This document shows, piece by piece, positions 1 through 8,774 of a DNA stretch of 23,176 bases. The position numbers were made by a program, and so were the translations under genes. This stretch comes from Nemertoderma westbladi (lineage: Eukaryota; Xenacoelomorpha; Nemertodermatida; Nemertodermatidae). The stretch spans positions 1 to 23,176 of the forward strand of contig JAUCBJ010002197.1 in NCBI GenBank assembly GCA_032718475.1. The letters run 5' to 3'. Each line of letters opens with the position of its first letter. Position 1 is the stretch's first letter. The notes under the pieces are model-generated. The model made no database searches. It saw nothing but the letters and a program-made list of their open reading frames with translations, and was not told the origin of the DNA.

Positions 1-3000
1 GTCTCGTCGAAAGTTATAACCTTTTAACTGGTTCTGTAGGAAGTAACATGAAAAAACGCCGCTTATAGCCTAAAAACACACTACGACGTATTATATTCGA
101 ATATAGTTAAATAACTCTGGAAGCCCTGTGTTTTCTGAGTTGTAACACTGTGTACAAATTGGGAATAGTAACCCCAATTGTCTCACACTTTCTCAAGTCA
201 CTGGCACTGTCTCCTCGAAAGTTATAACCTTTTAACTGGTTCTGTAGGTAGTAACATGAAAAAACGCCGCTTATAGCCTAAAAACACACTACGACGTATT
301 ATATTCGAATATAGTTAAATAACTCTGGAAGCCCTGTGTTTTCTGAGTTGTAACACTGTGTACAAATTGGGAATAGTAACCCCAATTGTCTCACACTTTC
401 TCAAGTCACTGGCACTGTCTCCTCGAAAGTTATAACCTTTTAACTGGTTCTGTAGGTAGTAACATGAAAAAACGCCGCTTATAGCTTAAAAACACACTCC
501 CACCTATAATATCCGAATATAGTTGAATAACTCTGGAAGCCCTGTGTTTTCTGAGTTGTAACACTGTGTACAAATTGGGAATAGTAACCCCAATTGTCTC
601 ACACTTTCTCAAGTCACTGGCACTGTCTCGTCGAAAGTTATAACCTTTTAACTGGTTCTGTAGGAAGTAACATGAAAAAACGCCGCTTATAGCCTAAAAA
701 CACACTACGACGTATTATATTCGAATATAGTTAAATAACTCTGGAAGCCCTGTGTTTTCTGAGTTGTAACACTGTGTACAAATTGGGAATAGTAACCCCA
801 ATTGTCTCACACTTTCTCAAGTCACTGGCACTGTCTCCTCGAAAGTTATAACCTTTTAACTGGTTCTGTAGGTAGTAACATGAAAAAACGCCGCTTATAG
901 CCTAAAAACACACTGCGACGTATTATAATCGTATGTAGTTAAATAACTCTGGAAGCCCGGTGTTATCTGAGTTGTAACACTGTGTACAAATTGGGAATAG
1001 TAACCCCAATTGTCTCACACTTTCTCAAGTCACTGGCACTGTCTCCTCGAAAGTTATAACCTTTTAACTGGTTCTGTAGGAAGTAACATGAAAAAACGCC
1101 GCTTATAGCCTAAAAACACACTACGACGTAATATATTCGAATATAGTTAAATAACTCTGGAAGCCCTGTGTTTTCTGAGTTGTAACACTGTGTACAAATT
1201 GGGAATAGTAATCCCAATTGTCTCACACTTTCTCAAGTCACTGGCACTGTCTCCTCGAAAGTTATAACCTTTTAACTGGTTCTGTAGGTAGTAACATGAA
1301 AAAACGCCGCTTATAGCCTAAAAACACACTCCCACCTATAATATTCGAATATAGTTGAATAACTCTGGAAGCCCTGTGTTTTCTGAGTAGTAACTCTGTG
1401 TACAAGTTGGGAATAGTAACCCCAATTGTCTCACACTTTCTCAAGTCACTGGCACTGTCTCCTCGAAAGTTATAACCTTTTAACTGGTTCTGTAGGTAGT
1501 AACATGAAAAAACGGCGCTTATAGCCTAAAAACACACTACGACGTAATATATTCGAATATAGTTAAATAACTCTGGAAGCCCTGTGTTTTCTGAGTTGTA
1601 ACACGGTGTACAAATTGGGAATAGTAACCCCAATTATCTCACACTTTCTCAAGTCACTGGCACTGTCTCCTCGGAAGTTATAACCTTTTAACTGGTTCTG
1701 TAGGAAGTAACATGAAAAAACGCCGCTTATAGCCTAAAAACACACTACGACGTAATATATTCGAATATAGTTAAATAACTCTGGAGGCCCTGTGTTTTCT
1801 GAGTTGTAACACTGTGTACAAGTTGGGAATAGTAACCCCAATTGTCTCACACTTTCTCAAGTCACTGGCACTGTCTCGTCGAAAGTTATAACCTTTTAAC
1901 TGGTTCTGTAGGAATTAACATGAAAAACGCCGCTTATAGCCTAAAAACACACTACGACGTATTATATTCGAATATAGTTAAATAACTCTGGAAGCCCTGT
2001 GTTAACTGAGTTGTAACACTGTGTACAAATTGGGAATAGTAACCCCAATTGTCTCACACTTTCTCAAATCACTGGCACTGTCTCCTCGAAAGTTATAACC
2101 TTTTAACTGGTTCTATAGGTAGTAACATGAAAAAACGCCGCTTATAGCCTAAAAACACACTCCGACGTATTATATTCGAATATAGTTAAATAACTCTGGA
2201 AGCCCTGTGTTTTCTGAGTTGTAACACTGTTTACAAGTTGGGAATAGTAACCCCAATTGTCTCACACTTTCTCAAGTCACTGGCACTGTCTCCTCGAAAG
2301 TTATAACCTTTTAGCTGGTTCTGTAGGAAGTAACATGAAAAAACGCCGCTTATAGCCTAAAAACACACTACGACGTATTATATTCGAATATAGTTAAATA
2401 ACTCTGGAAGCCCTGTGTTTTCTGAGTTGTAACACTGTGTACAAATTGGGAATAGTAACCCCAATTGTCTCACACTTTCTCAAGTCACTGGCACTGTCTC
2501 CTCGAAAGTTATAACCTTTTAACTGGTTCTGCAGGTAGTAACATGAAAAAACGCCGCTTATAGCCTAAAAACACACTCCGACGTATTATATCCGAATATA
2601 GTTAAATAACTCTGGAAGCCCTGTGTTTTCTGAGTTGTAACACTGTTTACAAGTTGGGAATAGTAACCCCAATTGTCTCACACTTTCTCAAGTCACTGGC
2701 ACTGTCTCGTCGAAAGTTATAACCTTTTAACTGGTTCTGTAGGAAGTAACATGAAAAAACGCCGCTTATAGCCTAAAAACACACTACGACGTATTATATT
2801 CGAATATAGTTAAATAACTCTGGAAGCCCTGTGTTTTCTGAGTTGTAACACTGTGTACAAATTGGGAATAGTAACCCCAATTGTCTCACACTTTCTCAAG
2901 TCACTGGCACTGTCTCCTCGAAAGTTATAACCTTTTAACTGGTTCTGTAGGTAGTAACATGAAAAAACGCCGCTTATAGCCTAAAAACACACTCCCACCT

Positions 3001-3605
3001 ATAATATCCGAATATAGTTGAATAACTCTGGAAGCCCTGTGTTTTCTGAGTTGTAACACTGTGTACAAATTGGGAATAGTAACCCCAATTGTCTCACACT
3101 TTCTCAAGTCACTGGCACTGTCTCGTCGAAAGTTATAACCTTTTAACTGGTTCTGTAGGAAGTAACATGAAAAAACGCCGCTTATAGCCTAAAAACACAC
3201 TACGACGTATTATATTCGAATATAGTTAAATAACTCTGGAAGCCCTGTGTTTTCTGAGTTGTAACACTGTGTACAAATTGGGAATAGTAACCCCAATTGT
3301 CTCACACTTTCTCAAGTCACTGGCACTGTCTCCTCGAAAGTTATAACCTTTTAACTGGTTCTGTAGGTAGTAACATGAAAAAACGCCGCTTATAGCCTAA
3401 AAACACACTGCTACGTATTATAATCGTATGTAGTTAAATAACTCTGGAAGCCCTGTGTTATCTGAGTTGTAACACTGTGTACAAGTTGGGAATAGTAACC
3501 CCAATTGTCTCACACTTTCTCAAGTCACTGGCACTGTCTCCTCGAAAGTTATAACCTTTTAACTGGTTCTGTAGGTAGTAACATGAAAAAACGCCGCTTA
3601 TAGCC
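1..3605. repeat. 208-bp tandem satellite array, left segment
   Basis: Head-to-tail monomers begin at 1, 209, 417, 625, 833, 1041, 1249, 1457, 1665, 1873, 2080, 2288, 2496, 2704, 2912, 3120, 3328 and 3536. I use the GTCTCSTCG motif as unit start. Spacing is 208 bp except for one 207-bp unit, caused by loss of an A in the A-run near 1925. Most of the monomer is nearly invariant, but unit positions about 79-110 are highly variable. The array starts before the window. The last unit is cut after 70 bp by the retrotransposon. I see no gene; the recurrent 60-codon open frames here are a by-product of the repeat. Whether this is centromeric or pericentromeric cannot be judged from sequence alone. Confidence 0.97.
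3601..3605. repeat. Target site duplication TAGCC, left copy
   Basis: TAGCC immediately precedes the left LTR and recurs after the right LTR at 9026-9030. In intact monomers this sequence occurs once (TATAGCCTAAAA). Because neighbouring bases also match by chance, the true duplication could be 4 to 6 bp. Confidence 0.8.
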
Positions 3606-3855
3606 TATTATGTTCCCATTATTAAGGAACAAAGAATCCGACCGTATGCAGACTGACTACTGGACTAGACTACAGGTACTGCATGAATATAAGAATATAA
3701 AAACAATCGTACTTCACAATCAGATACTTATTAATATATCTTCTGCTGTCCGTACCGGTATATGAATACAGCTGTCTATATTACAAAGCACAGTTAGGTC
3801 CCGTCACCAATATATAATTTATATGCACTATACAGTATAGATTTATCTCACTACA
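3606..3855 (-). repeat. 3' LTR (250 bp)
   Basis: It matches the right LTR base for base except for one missing T in the ATATC/ATTATC stretch near 3737. In element sense it starts TGTAGTGAG and ends GGGAACATAATA, five bases beyond the canonical CA. The pol stop codon TAG is formed by LTR bases 3 to 5. The inner boundary is uncertain by one or two bases because CATA is shared on both sides. Confidence 0.93.
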
Positions 3856-6800
3856 TAACCCCCCCTATAAGATGCGGAGCATCAGTTTTGCGAAAAAAAC
3901 AAAACTTGGGGTTAGAATAAAATCGTACTTTCTTTTGAGTTTTATTATGGCTAGTTATCCCACAACCAATATAACGCTGAGCAATATCTATTGCATTCTT
4001 AAACGCTCGTGTGTAAATTTTAGATACCGGTATTTCCAATTGAAATTTACTAATATCAGATTTACATACAAATCCTACTCGATCAGTTCCAAAAAATCGA
4101 ATAGGTACACAGTTCGTAGGACATTTCTTGCCAAAAAATCTAGTATTCATTGGTAATGTTAGACCTGGCCATGGTGGATAACCTTGAAGCTTTCCAATTA
4201 TTACTTGATCATTATCGACGTGATTATCGGTTTTACTTTCAAAATTTTCGGTTAAATTATCGTTGTTATTTGAATGTCTGGAATCATCATTCTTTGGAAT
4301 AATTGTTTTCTTTGTTGCATCTTTACATGTGCTTGTGCTTGTATGTTCTGCATAAGTTTCCATATTTCCAGATGGTGCAAAAGCTGGTTTTGTGCGATCT
4401 ATGGATATTTTGTCTGTTTTATTTCCTTTAGCGATAGTAACGGTTTTATCATCTCTGTCTATGACTTTGTAAGGTCCAGAGTAACGGTCACTAAGACTTG
4501 ATTTCTTGCGATCATTTCGTATCCAAATATGAGTTGTTCGACTTAATGCTGAAGGTATATATGTCGATGCTTTATGCTGTCGTTGATTTACTTTGAATGA
4601 GTTAATGGTATCGAACAAATTTTCCATATAGTCAGGTAAGTTAGGAAGATTTAGTTCTGTTGTAGGAACAAAAAATTGATGTGGAAGGTCTATACTTCCA
4701 CCGTATACAACTTGTGATGGACTATATCCTTGATCATTTACAGATGCTCGCAATCCAAGGAGAATTAAAGATAATGATTCTGACCAGCCCTGATTAGTTG
4801 CATGTGCCCGTAAAGCATTCTTCAGAGTGCGATGAAAACGTTCCACTGCACCATTGCTTTGGGGGTGGTAGGCGGTTGTTCGTTTACGAATTATACCAAG
4901 TTGTTTCATGAGTTCGCTCCAAACGCATGACTCAAACTGTGAGCCTCTATCCGAAATTATCTCCCGTGGAACGCCAAAACGGCTCACCCATGATGAAAGA
5001 AGAGCATTTATTACAGTTTTTGTGTCCATGTTAGTTACCGGAACAACTTCAGGCCATCGCGTAAAACGATCTACCATTGTGATCATATAGTTATATCCAT
5101 TTGAAGGTGGTAGTGGTCCAACTATGTCAATGTGTAAAGAATTAAATCGATCAGTTGTTGGTATTGAGCCAATAGTGGATTTAGTATGTCGAACAATTTT
5201 GCTTTTCTGACATCTTTGACATTCTCGGCACCATTTCCTAACGTCTTTACGCATTCCAGGCCATATATGTTTCTCTGAGATAAGTTTGTATGTAGCACGA
5301 TTTCCCAAGTGTGATAAATTGTGGAGTTGTGTGAATAATTTGAAACGACTATTTGTTGGAACATATGGTCGTATACGATCCGTTGAAATGTCACACCACA
5401 GAATACCATCACCTATTGGAAATTTCTTCAATGGTAATGTAGTTTTACTAAAAAACGATATTAGTGAAGGATCGGCACTCTGAGCTTCTGCTAGTGAACC
5501 ATCGAATTCAGCTGTGATGGTTGCTGTTGTTCTCGATAAAGTGTCCGCTACTATATTAGATGATCCTGAAATATGTTCAATGGAGCAATTAAATTCAGAT
5601 ATGTATGAGATCCATCGAATTTGTTGAGGTGTAGGGTTTTTCATTGCTAATATCCTAAGTAATGGTTTATGGTCTGTCTTAATGATGAATTCCGAGCCCA
5701 GTAACCAAGAGAAGTGTTTTAGAGACAGGTAAATTGCTAACAACTCACGATCGAAGGCAGATTTACGTACTTCGCTTAAATTAAACTTAGTTGAAAAAAA
5801 GGCTAATGGTTGCTTTTCACCCTCTACTACCTGATGGAGTACTGAACCAGCGGCAGTTTGTGATGCGTCTGTTGTTATTTCTAATTTAGCATCAGCATTT
5901 GGGAAAGCCAGAGTTACGCTATCTTTAAGAGCAATTTTCAATTTATCGAATGCCTGTATTCCTTCATCAGTCCAATTTAATATGGAATTAGTTTTCTTTT
6001 TTATGTTTCGAGTTAAATTTGTAAGAGGTGCAGCTGTTCCTGAAAAGTTTGGTATAAAACGGTGATAGAAACCAGCCATCCCAAGAAATCGTTTGAGAGC
6101 TTTGATTGTTGTGGGCTTTGGGAAACTAGTAATGGCTCGTATCTTATCTTGTAAGGGTTTGATTCCATCTGCTGAGATATTTGCTCCTACGAAGTTTATA
6201 CTATCACAGAAGAAACGGCATTTCTCTTCTCTTAACCGTAGGCCATTAACTGCTAGACGGTTGATAATTGTATCTAGATGAATGAGGTGTTCCTCTGCAG
6301 TTTTGCTTGCGATAAGTACATCATCCAGATATACCCATGCATGTGGAATATCTTGGAGAACAATGTCCATTAGACGTTGGAATGTTTGGGCTGCGTTTCT
6401 TAATCCATATGGCATCCGGCGAAAGATGAACAAACCAAATGGAGTGGTTACTGCTGCTTTTTGCTGATCCTCCTTAGTAATTGGAATTTGTGTATATGCC
6501 GATTGAAGGTCTAATTTGGAAAATACGGTGCAACCATCGAGAAAACTTGGTATATCACCTAAATGCGGCATCGGATATCGATCGGGTATAGTCTGCGAAT
6601 TCAAGCCACGATAATCGCCACACGCTCTAAATGGAGTACTAGTGGATTTTGGTTTAGCAACCATATGCAAGGGTGATGCATATGGTGATTCGCCTCTATA
6701 ACAAATGCCTTGGGTTTCCCAGTCACCAAATATCTTTTTTGCATGTTGCAATCTGTCGCCAAAAAGTCGTCTTGGTTTTGAGTGAGTAGGTGGTCCATTA

Positions 6801-7420
6801 GTAATTATATGATGTTGGGCTTGGTGTTTTACTGGTTCCGAAATATTAATTGGTTTGAATATATCTGGGTATTTATCTAGAATATCATTTACAGATTTAC
6901 TATACTGAGAATTTTCTACTGTTATTCTCCGTATAAATGTTATTTGCTGAGTGAGTGTATGTTGGTCTATTTCATCCGGTTTTTCTTCTAATTTAACTTT
7001 TAACTGTGAACTGGTTTCGATATTGGGTTTCTTGTTGGTAAATTTTGAGGAATCACGCAACCAAAACAAGGGTATCAGTCGGTTATAGGTACAATCTACA
7101 AGTAATTCATTATATCTAAGAAAATCAGCACCTAATATAGGTTGGTCTACATCACCTACATAGAAATTCCATGTATACGGTTTTACACTGACGTCAGGTA
7201 AGTTAAATGTTATTTGTTCTATCCCAATTACATTAATTTTACTTTGGTTTGCCGCTTTCAAATTGATATTAGGCACAGGTGTTAATCTTGATGTGGCATA
7301 ACGTGGAGGTAACACACTTACCTCACTACCACTGTCAGCCAAGAATTGGCCCATTGGTTCAGCGGCTACAAAAATAGAATTTACTCCGTCACCGGCCGCC
7401 TTGGTGAGGGAGCCTGAGCG
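3851..7420 (-). CDS. pol: Pol polyprotein: protease, reverse transcriptase, RNase H, integrase, PWWP-like domain
   Basis: Residues are numbered from the Met at 7354. The protease has DSG at 7-9 and ILGADF near 73. Reverse transcriptase spans about 215-400, with catalytic D282 and YLDD at 342-345. RNase H carries D496, E537, D561 and D604. Integrase has H678, H682, C712 and C715, then D743, D802 and E838 (DD35E) and a GPY/F module near 960. An Asn/Asp-rich linker (about 993-1050) leads to a PWWP-like domain (about 1051-1130) and a basic tail. The frame is open back to 7447 and overlaps gag. The Met at 7354 sits only six residues before the catalytic Asp, too close for a complete protease, so I start pol at 7420, where a -1 slip would enter this frame. 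That gives 1189 residues after the slip. The stop TAG lies in the 3' LTR. The product would make cDNA and integrate it. Confidence 0.95.
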   Translation of the reverse strand, partial: RSGSLTKAAGDGVNSIFVAAEPMGQFLADSGSEVSVLPPRYATSRLTPVPNINLKAANQSKINVIGIEQITFNLPDVSVKPYTWNFYVGDVDQPILGADFLRYNELLVDCTYNRLIPLFWLRDSSKFTNKKPNIETSSQLKVKLEEKPDEIDQHTLTQQITFIRRITVENSQYSKSVNDILDKYPDIFKPINISEPVKHQAQHHIITNGPPTHSKPRRLFGDRLQHAKKIFGDWETQGICYRGESPYASPLHMVAKPKSTSTPFRACGDYRGLNSQTIPDRYPMPHLGDIPSFLDGCTVFSKLDLQSAYTQIPITKEDQQKAAVTTPFGLFIFRRMPYGLRNAAQTFQRLMDIVLQDIPHAWVYLDDVLIASKTAEEHLIHLDTIINRLAVNGLRLREEKCRFFCDSINFVGANISADGIKPLQDKIRAITSFPKPTTIKALKRFLGMAGFYHRFIPNFSGTAAPLTNLTRNIKKKTNSILNWTDEGIQAFDKLKIALKDSVTLAFPNADAKLEITTDASQTAAGSVLHQVVEGEKQPLAFFSTKFNLSEVRKSAFDRELLAIYLSLKHFSWLLGSEFIIKTDHKPLLRILAMKNPTPQQIRWISYISEFNCSIEHISGSSNIVADTLSRTTATITAEFDGSLAEAQSADPSLISFFSKTTLPLKKFPIGDGILWCDISTDRIRPYVPTNSRFKLFTQLHNLSHLGNRATYKLISEKHIWPGMRKDVRKWCRECQRCQKSKIVRHTKSTIGSIPTTDRFNSLHIDIVGPLPPSNGYNYMITMVDRFTRWPEVVPVTNMDTKTVINALLSSWVSRFGVPREIISDRGSQFESCVWSELMKQLGIIRKRTTAYHPQSNGAVERFHRTLKNALRAHATNQGWSESLSLILLGLRASVNDQGYSPSQVVYGGSIDLPHQFFVPTTELNLPNLPDYMENLFDTINSFKVNQRQHKASTYIPSALSRTTHIWIRNDRKKSSLSDRYSGPYKVIDRDDKTVTIAKGNKTDKISIDRTKPAFAPSGNMETYAEHTSTSTCKDATKKTIIPKNDDSRHSNNNDNLTENFESKTDNHVDNDQVIIGKLQGYPPWPGLTLPMNTRFFGKKCPTNCVPIRFFGTDRVGFVCKSDISKFQLEIPVSKIYTRAFKNAIDIAQRYIGCGITSHNKTQKKVRFYSNPKFCFFRKTDAPHLIGGVM
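3857..3866 (-). other. Polypurine tract (plus-strand primer site)
   Basis: In element sense the sequence AGGGGGGGTT lies directly upstream of the 3' LTR, the position of the polypurine tract that primes plus-strand DNA synthesis. It is unusual in lying inside the last codons of pol, where the seven G residues encode part of Ile-Gly-Gly-Val. Confidence 0.8.
3965..4204 (-). other. PWWP-like chromatin-reader domain at the C-terminus of Pol
   Basis: This covers Pol residues about 1051-1130, numbered from the Met at 7354. I see GKLQGYPPWPG at 1054-1064, a match to the G-Y-P-x-W-P signature of PWWP domains. VPIRFFGTDRVGFV follows at 1083-1096, matching the FFGT strand, and then a C-terminal helix with AFKNAIDIAQRYI. 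W1062 and F1088 align with two aromatic-cage positions of PWWP domains; the third cage position appears to be Leu1056, where LEDGF has Met. PWWP domains of host proteins bind methylated histone lysine, usually H3K36me, together with DNA. A role in guiding integration is inference from its position after the integrase. A chromodomain or Tudor relative is a less likely reading. Confidence 0.82.
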
Positions 7421-8559
7421 TTTCCCTGCTGTCTTCGGCCATGTGGGTTATTCAATTGTTCTCTATATGATGAATTCCATTCGCACACATCAGATCCACT
7501 ACACTTTGTAGCATTTTTCCCAAATCGCCAATGGTACCAACAGAATTTGCCATCTGGATTGTAATTACGAGTACGTGATTTAGATCTTGTCTGGTATCTA
7601 CTTCTATTAGGCCTATTTGGAGAATAATTTTCTCCTTGAAACTGTTCGCGATAACGACTGCGGCCCCTACTATCACTGCGAGGGTGGTCATTACTAGTAG
7701 ACATGTATTCAACAGCTTGAGATAGCTTATTTATTTGATGTGTGATGTTTTGACACCACAATTCCATTCCATTATCAGGCCTAACCTCAATACCAGTAGC
7801 AGCAGAGTTAGATAGAGGCCTATCCATGTATCCTATGTTTCCACTCACCTGGTTTACATTAACCGAACTACTCGTAGTTTTCATCTGCTCCATCATATGA
7901 TCAGCGATTTCTGCTAACTTTTCTGTAGTAACGCCATCAATTGAAGATAAAGATATTCGAATCTGTTCTGGTAAAATTTCCATGAAACGCATTTTCACTA
8001 TATTATTATTATTTGGTGCTAAACGTTGTATATGCCTAAGGGCTACTGAAGGTTTACGGTCTCCTAGATGTTGCTCTTGAAGAAGTCGTTTTAATCTTTG
8101 TTCTTCACTTATGTCGAAATATTTTATTAAATTATTTTTTATTGTTTCAAATGGGTCTGTAACTTGTGCACCACTATCAAAAATTATATTTGTAGGTAAA
8201 ACGCGTAACAAGCTGTTCTTTTTGACGGAATCAGAGGCATTTAGAAGTATTTCTTCTATTTGTTCAAACCAAATTCTAGTATCTTTCTCATAAAAGTTTG
8301 GAAGTTTTATCATTTGGTTAGGCTGTGTGGTTGTACTGGGTACAGTGGCAGACTGTGGACTGGTATTTGTAGTTGTGGTCATTGCCTGCTGAATGTGGTT
8401 GTATAGTAATTGAACTACATTTGTTTTTTCTGCCCGTAATTCGTTCATAATTTCCGATTTAGTAGACGGTACTCCGGGGTAATTTGGATCATCTTCGTGC
8501 AGCAACCTCAACATTGCTTCCAGTACAGCCTTAGGCTGGTTATGTATGTCTATAGGCAT
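7381..8559 (-). CDS. gag: Gag polyprotein with CHCC zinc knuckle
   Basis: Gag has 392 residues. It would form the cytoplasmic particle and bind element RNA. Residues 85-230 carry the Ty3-type capsid pattern: IKLPNFYEKDTRIWFEQIEE at 84-103, then LRHIQRLA near 174-181 and TEKLAEIADHMMEQM near 212-226. A Thr/Ser/Pro/Gln-rich stretch lies at 61-83. The Arg/Ser-rich segment at 292-332 is probably RNA-binding. The knuckle is C340-x2-H343-x9-C353-x5-C359, a CHCC order rather than the retroviral CCHC, a hallmark reported for CsRn1-like elements. The Met at 8559 is the first in the open frame and is preceded by a leader of about 215 bases. The last 13 codons follow the frameshift site, so Gag-Pol would lack the final residues of free Gag. 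Confidence 0.93.
   Translation of the reverse strand: MPIDIHNQPKAVLEAMLRLLHEDDPNYPGVPSTKSEIMNELRAEKTNVVQLLYNHIQQAMTTTTNTSPQSATVPSTTTQPNQMIKLPNFYEKDTRIWFEQIEEILLNASDSVKKNSLLRVLPTNIIFDSGAQVTDPFETIKNNLIKYFDISEEQRLKRLLQEQHLGDRKPSVALRHIQRLAPNNNNIVKMRFMEILPEQIRISLSSIDGVTTEKLAEIADHMMEQMKTTSSSVNVNQVSGNIGYMDRPLSNSAATGIEVRPDNGMELWCQNITHQINKLSQAVEYMSTSNDHPRSDSRGRSRYREQFQGENYSPNRPNRSRYQTRSKSRTRNYNPDGKFCWYHWRFGKNATKCSGSDVCEWNSSYREQLNNPHGRRQQGNAQAPSPRRPVTE
7384..7426 (-). promoter_or_regulatory. -1 programmed ribosomal frameshift signal
   Basis: The heptamer GGGAAAC (7426-7420, minus strand) reads G GGA AAC in the gag frame, the X XXY YYZ slippery pattern. Seven bases later CTCCCTCACC (7412-7403) can pair with GGTGACGGAG (7393-7384). 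This gives nine Watson-Crick pairs with one C-C mismatch and a 9-nt loop. The hairpin ends directly before the gag stop TAA (7383-7381). Pol is in the -1 frame with a 67-nt overlap. GGGAAAC is an established slippery site in type D retroviruses. Confidence 0.9.
7483..7542 (-). other. CHCC zinc knuckle of Gag
   Basis: The motif FCWYHWRFGKNATKC followed by a final Cys six residues on gives C-x2-H-x9-C-x5-C. It sits just after the Arg-rich tract and about 20 residues before the frameshift site, the expected nucleocapsid position. Confidence 0.85.
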
Positions 8560-8774
8560 TTTATTTCCGTAGGCCTACCGGTGGTTCGCCTTATTGAATT
8601 GTAGCAATACTGTACCGTACCGGTTACCACTGTATCGGTAGCTTTATGGCAGTCTGTATTCGGGTAGGCCTATTGCTGTATTGCTTCTGTACCGGTACCT
8701 CCTTTATTGCTATATTGCGAGTTGTTGCCGTTAGGGTTTATCATCGTTTTATGAACGATCGTCCGGGTCACCAC
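8560..8774 (-). other. Retrotransposon 5' leader
   Basis: This untranslated stretch lies between the primer binding site and the gag start. It contains several ACCGGT-centred palindromes (near 8577, 8620 and 8692; another lies in each LTR), two TAGGCCTA palindromes, and a small hairpin ATCGTT-TTATG-AACGAT near 8742-8758. Packaging or dimerisation roles are possible but not shown by the sequence. Confidence 0.7.
8760..8773 (-). other. Primer binding site, tRNA-Trp type
   Basis: In element sense TGGTGACCCGGACG begins one base after the 5' LTR. As I recall the metazoan tRNA-Trp 3' end, 13 of 14 positions are complementary, with one mismatch after the first nine bases. tRNA-Trp priming is described for CsRn1-like elements. 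Confidence 0.8.

Noticed and set aside
1-208. CENP-B box in the satellite unit
   Set aside because: I looked for the TTCG-N4-AA-N2-CGGGA pattern and found no match. TTCGAATAT lacks the rest of the motif.
430-612. Recurrent 60-codon open frame on the minus strand of satellite units (also at 1262, 2925, 10014, 11556, 14613, 18529, 18737 and 22567)
   Set aside because: It exists only in units with GTTGAAT instead of GTTAAAT, which removes one in-frame TAA. It follows repeat phase and shows no domain, and most units break it. It is a by-product of the repeat.
1-3605. CRISPR array
   Set aside because: The repeat unit is 208 bp and contiguous with no unique spacers. The variable core has a few recurring states, and the context is eukaryotic.
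3872-6467. Several plus-strand open frames of 60-94 codons across pol
   Set aside because: They are antisense shadows of an intact, domain-rich pol frame and have no recognisable features.
7352-7354. ATG as the real start of pol
   Set aside because: It is six codons before the protease catalytic Asp and would remove the first strand of the protease. The frame is open further upstream and a frameshift signal lies in the overlap.
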